NCBI GenBank assembly: GCA_963675135.1
Contig: OY776124.1
Span: 16,180,066-16,244,065 of the forward strand
From: Galeopsis tetrahit
Lineage: Eukaryota; Streptophyta; Magnoliopsida; Lamiales; Lamiaceae
Reading direction: 5' to 3'
DNA: 64,000 bases
The first letter of the stretch is position 1; every line of letters starts with the position of its first letter. A model generated the notes under the pieces. That model ran no database searches. It was given only the letters and a program-made list of their open reading frames with translations, and was not told where the DNA came from. Positions 32,150 to 42,557 of this stretch are shown here, in pieces. Both the position numbers and the translations under genes were made by a program.

Positions 32150-33435
32150 TTAAATGGATAAGTGAATTGAAAATTAGAATGAATTTAAATGAAGTGATTA
32201 GAATAAATTTACATGTATAATCGAAAATTAAATAATTATACTCAATGTTGTATGTAATTATAATGTTGTGAATTGAAAATTAGAATGAATTTAAATGAAG
32301 TGATTAGAATAAATTTACATGTATAATCGAAAATAATTATACTCAATGTTGTATGTAATTATAATGTTATGAATTGAAAATTAGAATGAATTTAAATGAA
32401 GTGATTAGAATAAATTTACATGTATAATCGAAAATAATTATACTCAATGTACGTTGTATGTAATTATAATGTTGTGAATTGAAAATTAGAATGAATTTAA
32501 ATGATGTGATTAGAATAAATTTACATGTATAATCGAAAATAATTATACTCAATGTACGTTGTATGTAATTATAATGTTGTGAATTGAAAATTAGAATGAA
32601 TTTAAATGATGTGATTAGAATAAATTTACATGTATAATCGAAAATAATTATACTCAATGTTGTATGTAATTATAATGTTGTGAATTGAAGATTAGAATAA
32701 ATTTAAATAGTGTAAATTAATTAATGATACCGTAATTAAATTATTTAATTTGAAAAACATTATAATTTAGTTAATTCTCATTTAGAAATAATTATGATAT
32801 GCTTTGACAATTTAAATTTAATAAGCAATAATTAAACTTAAAATGGATTGAAATAAAGAATTGAAACTAAAATTAAATTGAATATAGGGTTTAGGGTTTA
32901 GGGTTTAGGGTTAAATGGATAAGTGAATTGAAAATTAGAATGAATTTAAATGAAGTGATTAGAATAAATTTACATGTATAATCGAAAATTAAATAATTAT
33001 ACTCAATGTTGTATGTAATTATAATGTTGTGAATTGAAAATTAGAATGAATTTAAATGAAGTGATTAGAATAAATTTACATGTATAATCGAAAATAATTA
33101 TACTCAATGTTATATGTAATTATAATGTTGTGAATTGAAAATTAGAATTGATTTAAATGAAGTGATTAGAATAAATTTACATGTATAATCGAAAATAATT
33201 ATACTCAATGTTGTATGTAATTATAATGTTGTGAATTGAAGATTAGAATAAATTTAAATAGTGTAAATTAATTAATGATACCGTAATTAAATTATTTAAT
33301 TTGAAAAACATTATAATTTAGTTAATTCTCATTTAGAAATAATTATGATATGCTTTGACAATTTAAATTTAATAAGCAACAATTAAACTTAAAATGGATT
33401 GAAATAAAGAATTGAAACTAAAATTAAATTGAATA
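32150..33435. repeat. Nested tandem repeats inside the CACTA element
   Basis: A unit of about 104-112 bp, with gaattgaaaattagaatg and acatgtataatcgaaaat, is repeated about six times in 32150-32700 and about four times in 32920-33250. Each block ends with the same unique 200-bp tail (gataccgtaattaaattatt). The whole is therefore a larger duplication with the telomere-like repeats at the junction. Confidence 0.85.
32884..32913. repeat. Interstitial telomere-like repeats (TTTAGGG)4
   Basis: Four consecutive copies of TTTAGGG lie exactly between the two tandem repeat blocks of the CACTA element. TTTAGGG is the standard telomere repeat of most plants. Confidence 0.88.
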
Positions 33436-33459
33436 TATATTAATTGTGTTCACAACATG

Positions 33460-33640
33460 ACGACTAAAGCTCCTAGCCTAAATGGCACACAGGGGCGCCC
33501 AAAACTCTACAGGACCGAGAGGTCCCGTGTTCGAAACCCAGCTGGAGCGAAAAATCGCGAATATTGGTGGCCTAGTGGTGGGGGTGTGTGTTGGTTGCCT
33601 TAGAGACCTGGGTTCGAAACCCAGGTTCTCATTTTTTTAA
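33460..33640 (+). repeat. Two tRNA-like (SINE head-like) segments
   Basis: The second segment has tggcctagtggt (A-box type) and ggttcgaaaccca (B-box type) about 45 bases apart, the spacing of an internal RNA polymerase III promoter. The first has gtgttcgaaaccca with a weaker A box. Neither folds into a full tRNA with a paired acceptor stem, so they look like SINE heads or tRNA-derived debris carried by the CACTA element. Confidence 0.5.
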
Positions 33641-34359
33641 AGGTAACAAAAAGGCGACGGCCTTGGCGACGGCTGGGCCCCGTTGCGAAATGGCAACGGC
33701 CTCCACGCCCTTGCCAAAAGGCGACGGCCACCTGCCGTTGCCAAAAGGCAACGGTTTTTCCCAAATCCGTTGCCTATAATATAGCAACGACCATATTGGC
33801 AACGGCGGAGTGCCGTTGCCTTTGCCGTCGCCTTCTTGATTAGTGAGGGGGAATCCGTTGCCTTCCCCCTCGCCATTTTGGCAATTTTTTGTGGTGGATA
33901 AGTAAAAGAATGTTCAATTATTAAATAGATTTGTTTTAAAAAAGAGAGTAAAACATGTATACATGATATGAACTTTTTAGTATTTTAATCAAATTAAAAC
34001 ACAAAAAATAAATAAATTAGATTTACAATATATAAATTAAAAAAATTAAATTTACAATAGTTATAAATAACAAATTTAGTGATTAATATAAGTAAAAGAA
34101 TGTTAAATTATTAAATAGATTTGTTTTTTTTTTTAAAAAGTAAAACATGTATACAATGAACTTTTTAGAATTTTAATCAAAACACAAAAAATAAATAAAT
34201 TATATTTACAATATATAAATTAAAAAAATTAAATTTACAATAGTTATAAATAAAAAAATTAGTAATATTAATATAGAAATAAATTAATTTTGTGATTTTT
34301 TTTTTAAAAATGGTCGAAAATGAGTACATATACAATTAATATTATAATTATAAACGAAA

Positions 34360-34430
34360 AACAGACTTGTCCGAGTGGTAGGCGTCCTTCACTAGGAGCC
34401 CACACAACAGAGTTCGAGTCCCATGAAAGC
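34360..34430 (+). repeat. tRNA-like segment
   Basis: cttgtccgagtggtaggc resembles an A box and gagttcgagtccca a B box, about 35 bases apart. No complete cloverleaf is evident. It is probably a SINE remnant. Confidence 0.45.
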
Positions 34431-34544
34431 CGAATATATTCAAGTAATTAACCTCGGGCCCTCGATGGCCTTGCAGGTTGGGGCCGGGCTGGGCCAGCCC
34501 GTTGGCTTGGGCCCGGGTTCCAATTTCTTTTTTTTTTTAATTTG

Positions 34545-34698
34545 GTAATACCAACGGAATGAATATTTTCGTCGGTAAATATTACCGACGAGGTTAGCAC
34601 CGACCGAATTTTTCCATCGGTATTTCCGTCGGAAAACACTGTTTTCGATCGAATTTCCGTCTCTCTTTCCGTCGGTAAAACACCTCTTTTTTGTAGTG
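34545..34698. mobile_element. Right end of another CACTA element
   Basis: Repeated ccgtcggt and ccgacg words lead to the terminus CACCTCTTTTTTGTAGTG at 34698. The words are like those of the element that starts at 54289. No matching left end is found upstream, so the rest has been lost. Confidence 0.7.
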
Positions 34699-34824
34699 TT
34701 TGATTCCGAGTGTCAAATGAACTAAGCCCGTTTCTCGGCTATGACGGAGAAGACGAGAGGCACCAATAATGGTACTCTAAATTTTTTTTGTAAATTCAAG
34801 ACTTTGTTTGACATAAATAAATTA

Positions 34825-35099
34825 CTCCCTCCGTCCCTATTTAATGACTCATTTTACTATTTCTAGCGTCGTTCCGTTCTTATACTTGAAATAGCAAAAA
34901 AATATTTTAACTGTTCCCTCAAAACATCAATATTAAATCAAATGTCATTACTTTATTCACACTAAAAAACAACTTCACTACTCATAAAGTTAAAAAGTTA
35001 TTACTACCCTCACTTTTATCTCTCATAATATTAATAAACAATTTATAAATTAAAACTTGTGCCCAAAAGTTACGAGTCCTGGTAAGAGATCGTAGGGAG
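34825..35099. mobile_element. Stowaway-like MITE
   Basis: It starts CTCCCTCCGTCC and ends with an imperfect complement (cgtagggag), with TA on both sides. Its length (275 bp), TA target and terminus fit Tc1/mariner-type Stowaway elements. It encodes nothing. Confidence 0.75.
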
Positions 35100-35269
35100 T
35101 ATAAATTTAACAATTGCAAGTTTAATAATTTTTATAGAAAATTGTTAATTGAAATTTAACAATATTAAAGTCAAATCCGTCTCATAATTTTTTTTTTATC
35201 TTTTTTTGAAATAGTACTAAAATTTTCACATATACTACAAGAAAACAGAATATTTTGTAGGCAATAATT

Positions 35270-35600
35270 TCAATATAAAAACTATGTTGTTTAAGTGTTT
35301 TTTAGTGATTTATGAGTTATGACTAATAAAATTGATACAATGTGAACACATATGAGAGACTAATTTGTAAAAGTTAAATATAGTGACTATTTTGGAAAAA
35401 TTAAAAAGTTATTGGACGAAATTTCAAAAATTTGGATGTGATATAGGATGGTCATCGCAGATATAGTTAGCATTATAAATATTTAGGTTGGGAGCTACTA
35501 TAATAATGTGGACTAAACGTTGACTTAAATTACAAATTTTAATTCAGTTTTTTGTGGTCCATTAACCTTTTCGTTACACTTATTTGACCCAGCCCAATTT
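35270..35600. repeat. Dispersed repeat, first copy
   Basis: The sequence from aaaaactatgttgtttaag to ggtccattaaccttttcg recurs at 53750-54200, where an extra 257 bp is inserted. The intervening words tgatataggatg and tatgactaa are shared. The nature of the repeat is unknown. Confidence 0.7.
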
Positions 35601-36465
35601 AGATCTTTACATTTATTTTCTTTTTCTGAAATAAAAGGAAAATAAAATTATATTTCTTGTTAGACTATTGATTCAAATTTTTGGATCGTTCCCTCTTCTT
35701 TTGGTTGAAGAGGCAGCGCGATGTGGGCTGGAATATGTGCAGGGAGTAGGAAGCAAATGAGCCCAAACAAATAAGGGCAACCATAAATTCCCCCTTCTTT
35801 TATTGACTTCACCCACATTTTTTTCTAAATTGACATTTAAGTTGACTATATCCCCTTTATTTCAATTAAATTAAAATAAAATCATTAAACTCCTAATTTT
35901 ACACTCCCACCACCTGTTATCGAGTCACCGTCGAGTTGCAACTGAATAGCCCATATTTTCAGATAAAATCGAAAAAATATAATTTTTGAAAAATACTATT
36001 GAAATCAACCACCAATTAATCTCGTAATTGTTTTTTCGAAAATATGATTACTGAAAAAAAAAAACAGAAGATATAAAAAATTCGGGCATAAATTCCAAAA
36101 AGTTAGAAAAATTTTGGGAAAATATTCCAAAAATAAAACAAAAATATCGAAAAAAGGGGGTTCGTGCTTGAGAAATCGAACATGGCGACGAAGGGGAGAA
36201 ACGTAGATGGCTGTGACGGTGGAGAGAACAAAAAAAAAAGAGCCAAAACGCACCCCGTAAAATGTGTGCGGGGGCGGTGAGAAAACCAAAAAATCTAGCC
36301 ATGACTATGCATTCGAAATCAAACCAGATGGCCGGGGTGCGGCGTGGAGATAAGAGTAGTGCGTGTGGAGGCGGCACCGACATGAGGGTGGGGCGTGAGG
36401 GGAGAGGTGGGGCGGGGGAAGAGAAGGTAGGCGAGTGACAACGGGTATGAGGAGAGAGGGTAATA
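35601..36465. other. Intergenic stretch without a recognisable gene
   Basis: It is AT-rich to about 36170 and then GC-richer. An open frame on the minus strand at 36048-36383 is low-complexity (Phe/Pro/Ser-rich) and matches nothing I know. I see no regulatory structure. Confidence 0.5.
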
Positions 36466-37484
36466 TACCCCTCCAGCTTTGTTTAATGCACTCCCTCTTG
36501 CATTTATTAATTAAATATGTATGTAAAATACTATATTTACCCTTTTAATAAAATATTTTAGATAGATACACCGTCCTAAACCCTTACCCTAACTTTTAAC
36601 CCTAACCCTAATTCCAAGTGAAGCAGCCGTTATAGCCGCCGCCGATGGCCAACCCTCCACCTCCGGACCTCCGGCAGCCGCCGCCGTCCAAATAAATCTA
36701 AAAATTTGGAGAAAAAAACTTAGAAATTATAGAAAAAAACAATTTTTTTCGACATTGGTTTGTCGACATAGAGTATATTGTCGACTATGGTTTGTTGACG
36801 AAAATCACTCAGGTCGACAACATTTTACCGAATTAAAATTTTTAAAAAAAATCTTCATTTTCGACAAGATATTATCGCACATAAACATTGTGGTAGACAA
36901 CAATTTGTCGACCAAAATATTTATGGTCGACAATATCTGTCGAAAAAAAAAATGAAACAGGAGAAGAGGAGGGAGTAGCCGTCGTCGGGGGAGAGGGAGG
37001 AGGAGAAGGTGTGAACGGCTAGAGGGGGTCGTGGAGGAGGGGCCGACCGACGCCGAAGGAAGGAAAGAAAAAAAACCTGGCTTTATCCGGTTATCGCAGG
37101 GGCGGGCAGCACGAATTGAAGGCAGGCGGCGCAGGCAGCGAGGGGGAGGGGGTGTGCGGCTAGACGGGGGAAGTCAACTAAGTCCCCCATTATTGCAAAC
37201 AGAAAAAAGAAAAAAATAGAGGGGAAGGGGGCTGGACGGCGGGGGGCGGGCAGCAGCAGTTGGAGAAGGTGGAGAAGAAGAATGATTTTAGGGTTTTTTA
37301 ATGAGGAAGAAGAAAAGGGTGGGGAAGATGAAGGAAAATGAGGATTTTAAAGGGTTTGTATTTATCCTACAAAATTTTAAAAGAAAAGTGTATAGTAGAT
37401 AATTTGGGGGGAGTGCATCTATCTTACGTATAATTTGAGGGGTACGTGCATCGGGTGAGTGCATTGAACAAAGCTGGAGGGGTA
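36466..37484. mobile_element. Unclassified TIR element (1019 bp)
   Basis: The left end tacccctccagctttgttta and the right end are inverted copies over about 28 bp with one difference. Both sides carry taata (36461-36465 and 37485-37489), a possible 5-bp target duplication. The inside has a GC-rich part without a gene and a run of repeated gtcgac words. The TIR and duplication length do not match a superfamily I can name with confidence. Confidence 0.65.
36740..36945. repeat. Cluster of GTCGAC-type words
   Basis: tgtcgac, ggtcgaca and close variants occur about eight times in both orientations in about 200 bp. This looks like the subterminal binding-site array of a CACTA-type transposon, but no CACTA terminus is attached. 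Confidence 0.45.
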
Positions 37485-38035
37485 TAATAATTAGCAGCAG
37501 CCCAACGAGGAATTAATTTCAGCCTTTTAATTAGCCTGCTGCAGCCCAAGACCAGCCATTTGGAGGCTCATGTTTGCAGTCCATTTAGGCCGGTACTATT
37601 GTGAGGCCAATGAAGCAATCATTTAAGGTCCAAAAATATATTAATTTTTTAGAGATCCATTTTTTAAATACCTTTTATATATATATATTTAAAAATTTTG
37701 TCATTATTTAAAAAATATTAATTGTCATATTAATTACCAATACAACAAATTTTATTTCTATTATTTTTTGACTTATTGAAATCACCTAAATCTAATAAAA
37801 TCAGCCGAAAAAATGAAAATTAAAAACGAAAAATAGAGCAAAATTTCAGTCAGAGATAAAAGACACATAAAAATTAGGGTTAGTCTTATGTGAAATATTG
37901 CATACATGCATTCTATCCCAATTAGGCAAGTCAAAACTCTAAGTCTAAAAGTCAAATTAAGTCAATTTAAAAAAATTCGCGGGTCATCAGCCTGAATCCG
38001 GGTTGCCAAGAAAATTTGCGGGTTGCAAACAGGTG
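37485..38035. other. Intergenic stretch without a recognisable gene
   Basis: AT-rich sequence with no coding potential or clear repeat partner in the window. Confidence 0.5.
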
Positions 38036-38390
38036 GTATACTACATGACCAAAATATTGTTACTACAAGGCCAAAATATTACCACTACAAGGCCAAAAAT
38101 TTAATACTACATGTCAAAACATTCTGAAAAATTCACCAAAAAATAAAGTCTCCAGAATATTTTTGAACATGTAGTAATACACATTTAACCTTGTAGTGAT
38201 AAAATTTTGGTCTTGTAGTAACATTGTTTTAGTCATGTAGTAGCGGAATAAGTCAAAATTATTTTAGTAATTTTGCCCCAAAAAAATAAGTGTCCAGAAT
38301 ATTTTTAGACTTGTAGTAATACACTTTTGACCTTGTAGTGACAAAATTTAGTTCTTGTAGTAACATAATTTTGGTCATGTAGTAAAATAA
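38036..38390. repeat. Foldback repeat: one inverted and two direct copies of a ~100-bp block
   Basis: A block with ttggtcatgtagta, ccttgtagtg and cttgtagtaaca occurs directly at about 38140-38250 and 38278-38390, and in inverse orientation at about 38036-38135. The transcript could form a hairpin about 100 bp long. No coding frame is seen. Confidence 0.7.
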
Positions 38391-38425
38391 TAATATATTA
38401 GAGTGAAAATAAATATTTTAATTAA

Positions 38426-38489
38426 GGTTGACCCGCTTTGACCCGTGTTGACCCGCGTTGACCCACGTTGACCCACGAATTTTGACCTA
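38426..38489. repeat. 10-bp tandem repeat of TTGACC (W-box core)
   Basis: TTGACC begins at 38428, 38438, 38448, 38458 and 38468, and again at 38482. TTGAC(C/T) is the core of the WRKY-binding W box. No gene starts close by, so a regulatory role is only a possibility. Confidence 0.7.
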
Positions 38490-39176
38490 ATTACCTTAAT
38501 TAGTCATATTGCATATAAGTTTTTGCGTAAAAATTATAGAAGACGCTAAAGAAAATTAAAGGAGTTGGGAAGGAAAAAAATTAGAATCTGAAATCACCAA
38601 TTTATCATCAAATATACATGTTTTAGTTGATTGTTATTATAGTTTTAATTAGCTTAAATTGATTTATAAGGAATCCTCCACCTTTTTTGTGTATTGTGTA
38701 GTAATATTAATGTATTTGAATGAATTTTATGTTCCACTGCATTATTTGAATAATTTACTTGGAACACGGTTGTCTTTTTTTTTTTTCTTTCTTTTCTATG
38801 TGATCAGTCTTTTAAATTTTGATTTACGATTATTTTTCATAAGTTCATATAGAATAAAAAATGTAAATAAATTTAACCTTATTTTAAAGTAGTGAAAATT
38901 TGAAGAATGTTTATACCCGATCTTCACAAATATGGTCAAATCAACGAGCTCGTGCTAATCACCTCGAGGATCAACAAATAGGATAAGGACAACTCAAAGT
39001 CAACAAAGACCGAACAAAAATCAACACCTCATAGACAAATTGTTAGTACCACGTGACCTTGACATTTTTGCTCGCCGCTTCATGCACGACCTCTTGATCG
39101 ACCACCTCAATGAAGACCGGTCACGAACCAAGACGTCCACGAAGATAAAGTATTTGAAAATAATACTGCTACTAAA
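38490..39176. other. Intergenic stretch without a recognisable gene
   Basis: AT-rich up to about 38900, then about 270 bp of more balanced composition. Short open frames on the plus strand (38659-38892 and 39040-39270) have no recognisable motif; the second runs into the Mutator-like TIR. Confidence 0.45.
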
Positions 39177-39185
39177 AATTAAGGG

Positions 39186-40440
39186 GAGGAAATTTCATTT
39201 TACGTCCTGTAACTTAGGCCTAATACAGAATATATCCTTTAAATTTTCACGTTTTCAATTTACGTCCTAGGGTGTCCAATTTACATCCTTTTCGGTCCAA
39301 TTTACGTCCTTTCCACCGGAAAATTGAAAATCCGGTCAAATAGTCCAATTTACATTCTTTAAGTTTGAAAATTATAAATTAATAATTAAAAAATTCTGAA
39401 AATATCATTAAAAATAAAAAAATCTCAATAAAAACTTATAAATTGTGTAGAAAAAATATAAAAAATCTAAAATTTTTTATAAATTCTACGATTCAAAAAA
39501 TCTAAAAATGTTTAAATTTAATTTTTTTTTTCTAAAAACTCATAAAAATAAAAAAATCTATAATTTCTACAATTCAAAAAATCTAAAAAATGTGTAAATT
39601 AATTTATTTTTTTCTAAAAACTCATAAAAATAAAAAAAATCTATAAATTAAAATTTAAAAAATGTTTAAAATAAAAAATTCCACAATTATAAAATTATCG
39701 TGAAAATGAATTTTGGACTGTTCCAAAATCGATCAAGGTGCATGTGGAACTTACACTCAATCACTACGGTGAGTTGGAAAATCTCGTGGAACCCAAAATT
39801 TTTAGGAGTTCGAGCAAAACTTTAATGGCAGACGAGTATGAATCAAGTATGATTTTTAATGAAATGTTAATAATTTTTATTATTCTTATTAGATTTTTAG
39901 AATTAGTAATTTTTAATATATATATTTTTAATAAATTAATGAGATTTTTAGAGTTTTGAGAAATTTTAATGAGATTTTGAATTTCTTAATTTTTAAATTA
40001 CATATTTTCCATTCTTTGTATTGTAGAATTTTGTATTTTCAAAATTTTTGAATTTTTTATTTATATTTTACACATTTTATAATTTGTAATGATATTTTTC
40101 AAAATTTTAGTGATATATTTTGAATTTTATTTTACACATTTTATATTTTTTAATTTTAAGGAGATTTTTGGATTTTTAATGATACTTTTAGATTTTTTAA
40201 ATCTTTAATGAGATTTTTAGAAAATTTTAATTTTTAAATTTTAATTTTCAAACTTAAAGGACGTAAATTGGACTATTTGGCCGGAATCCCAATTTATTTC
40301 TCACATTCCGGTGAGTTTTAAAATTTTCCGGTGGAAAGGACGTAAATTGGACCAAAAAGGACGTAAATCGAAAAAGTACAAACTTAAAGGATATAAATTG
40401 GATTAGGCCTAAGTTACAGGACGTAAAATGAAATTTTCTC
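39186..40440. mobile_element. Non-autonomous Mutator-like element, second family (1255 bp)
   Basis: The termini are GAGGAAATTTCATTTTACG and the complement of GAGAAAATTTCATTTTACG, one mismatch apart, and the TIRs continue for about 200-230 bp. A perfect 9-bp target duplication, aattaaggg, lies at 39177-39185 and 40441-40449. The TIRs contain repeated ggacgtaaattgg words. The centre is AT-rich and non-coding. A partial copy of the same family is at 16987-17290. Confidence 0.9.
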
Positions 40441-40500
40441 AATTAAGGGTACAAAAGTTCGAAATCGCTATGACACGCAAACAGATTTGGACTGCCTGGC

Positions 40501-41462
40501 TAGGGGTGTAAGTGAGTCTAACCAACTCGTGCTCAACTTGTAAAAAATATTAAAACCGACTCGAATTTAATTGAGTAGCCACTGAGTTGGAGTTCATAAA
40601 TACTTGGCTTGAAAAGCTCATGAGTAGAGCTGTCAAAATGGGCTGGCCCAACCATAAAAAAAAATGGGTTGGGCTCAGCTTTTCTCAGCCCGCTTGGAGG
40701 CAGGCCTATAGGGACCCCCCCGTTTGGGCCGCGGGTTGGTGGCAGGCCAGCCCGCCTTTTTTATTTTAAATAAAAAATTAATAATATTATTTTTATTCTA
40801 TTATTATAATTAATTAGTTTAATATTATAGAAAAATAAAAAAAGTTTATCACGTATTTGAGAATTATTCAACAACTCAAAATCTAGATGTTGCATGCAAT
40901 TAACAACCAAAATTTTCAAAGCAAAAAAACAGTCAAACACAACAAGTCTTTGTCTCGCATTACAAATTCGCGCTGCTCGCGTCGCTGTTCCAACGTCAGA
41001 CGTCGACCTTCTAGTTATAGTTTCATTGTTAAATTTTAGATTATGATAATAGATTTAATAATGAGCGTGCAAACAGAGATAAATATTAAGACACTTTAAA
41101 TTTTGGAAATAAAGATGATGAATTTAATAAATAATTCTATTTTTTTTTTAAAACTCGAGTTGGCCCGCCGAAACCCGCCGCCTGCCCTTTTGTGGGTTGG
41201 GTTGAGGTTTTGGCAGCTAGCCCACCTAGCAAATGGGCTGGCCCGCCCCGCACCGCCAATGGTAGGCTTTTGCAGGTTTGGCCAGCCCACCCCGCTGACC
41301 CGTTTTGACATCTCTACTCATGAGCCTAATCAAGCTTGTACAATAGTATTTACTATATTACCATTAACTATATAATTTATGTTTATATATAGGTAATCCT
41401 GTCGAGTCGAGCCAAATCAAACTCATATTTATTTTCCAATTAATTTATATTAGGAAAATTAT

Positions 41463-41494
<32 letters not shown>

Positions 41495-41631
41495 TTTAAT
41501 TTTGTAAAATTATATAGGTAATTGAGTCTAGCTCGAGCTTAAAAAATTTAGGCTCGACCGAATATAAGTCAAGTTTTAAACTTCAAGTATAACAATTGAG
41601 TTGAGTTCAAGCTCAACCCATTTACACCCCA
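40501..41631. mobile_element. hAT-like MITE, split by a second hAT-like element
   Basis: It starts taggggtgtaagtgag and ends caacccatttacacccca, an imperfect inverted repeat of the kind seen in hAT MITEs. Inside are tcgagct-type words. The flanking bases are only partly alike, so the 8-bp duplication has decayed. Another element sits at 40625-41316. Confidence 0.65.
40625..41316. mobile_element. hAT-superfamily MITE nested in an older element (692 bp)
   Basis: The termini tagagctgtcaaaatggg and the complement of tagagatgtcaaaacggg match. The 8-bp duplication ctcatgag lies at 40617-40624 and 41317-41324. Eight-bp duplications and TAGAG termini fit hAT. The ends are rich in gggctggcc-type words. 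It encodes no protein. Confidence 0.88.
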
Positions 41632-42379
41632 CGCCTTAGTGCCTAGGCCGCTTAGGCAGTCAATTTTTTTTTTTAATACTGTTTCATTGTAATTTCTTAT
41701 CTTTTTCTTTTTTTATCCTAATAAAAAGAAGGTTTTGTGTCCTATTTGAACGACAGGGTGCTGCCTCTTTGAAGCTTAGCGACCGTGAGGTTGCGTGGTC
41801 AAGTCCTCTCGACCACATATATTTGGGAAATTTTCACGATTGTGCGTGTGTAGCGAGGGCTTGAGGAGGGCAAGTAGAGGCGATAAACTTTGATACCCAC
41901 AGCAATGATGTTTTAGGAAACGGCAAAAATTCTCGGATATTTTGGCGACAATTAAAAGTTCTCGCCAAGATTTACCAAACTTGGACGGCGAAGGTTTCCT
42001 CTTGTCGCAGATCCTTTTGTTTTAGTATTTGTTTCGTTTACTTATTCTTATTAATCATAGCAATATAGTTAACTATTAGAGAATATAATAGAATACTCCA
42101 ATATATTATAGGAATAATATAATATATTATAGGTAGCAATTTTTTATTTATGGTTTATGGACCACTCTTATCATCTCATTAACAGTAATTGAATATAATT
42201 ATCACATTAACGCATAAAAAAATTGATTCTAGCTGGTTAACTTTTGATCGATCTCATAGTATTTAATTTTGTTTAATGGAACTCGAATTATGGTTAACGT
42301 GCTGGATATTCACACCCACATTCGTAAAAATATACACACACCGATATATAGCTAGCTTACTCTTAAATTTAAAAAATGA
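41632..42379. other. Intergenic stretch with a possible tRNA-derived remnant
   Basis: At about 41750-41830 gcttagcgaccgtgaggttg and gtggtcaagtcctc resemble, weakly, the boxes of a tRNA-derived SINE. The rest is AT-rich with no gene. Confidence 0.35.
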
Positions 42380-42557
42380 TATATGCACACACCTTATAAG
42401 CCAATAAAAAGGTATGGAATATAAAAGAAAAAAGAAAACCTAAAACCATAAGCTCACAAGTCGAGCCAGAGGCCGGAGTGCCGTTAAAACCTTGCCTGGG
42501 AAAACCCTCCTTAGGGACAAAACCCAAGCGAAGGAAAAAGGTAAACTCCTCTAACAA

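Larger units (their letters stand above)
31844..33896. mobile_element. Non-autonomous CACTA element (2053 bp)
   Basis: It begins CACTACAAAA and ends TTTTTTGTGGTG, and is flanked by the 3-bp duplication gat (31841-31843 and 33897-33899). The left 260 bp and the right 240 bp are packed with ggcaacgg and its complement ccgttgcc, the subterminal repeats that a CACTA transposase binds. The middle holds AT-rich tandem repeats, telomere-like repeats and two tRNA-like segments. There is no transposase. The right-hand terminus carries a T-to-C change (GTGGTG instead of GTAGTG type). Confidence 0.9.
31480..34290. repeat. ~190-bp minisatellite split by a CACTA element
   Basis: Units with acaatttataaatt, agtgattaatataagt, aaagaatgt and aattttaatcaaaac recur at about 31490, 31650, 33900 and 34085. 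The array is interrupted at 31844-33896 by a CACTA element. It has no coding potential. Confidence 0.7.

Noticed and set aside
34360..34430. A true tRNA gene
   Set aside because: The A- and B-box words are present but I cannot pair an acceptor stem or an anticodon arm.
36005..36383. A gene on the minus strand
   Set aside because: Overlapping frames are Phe/Pro/Ser-rich, with no domain, no splice pattern and no repeat of known type.
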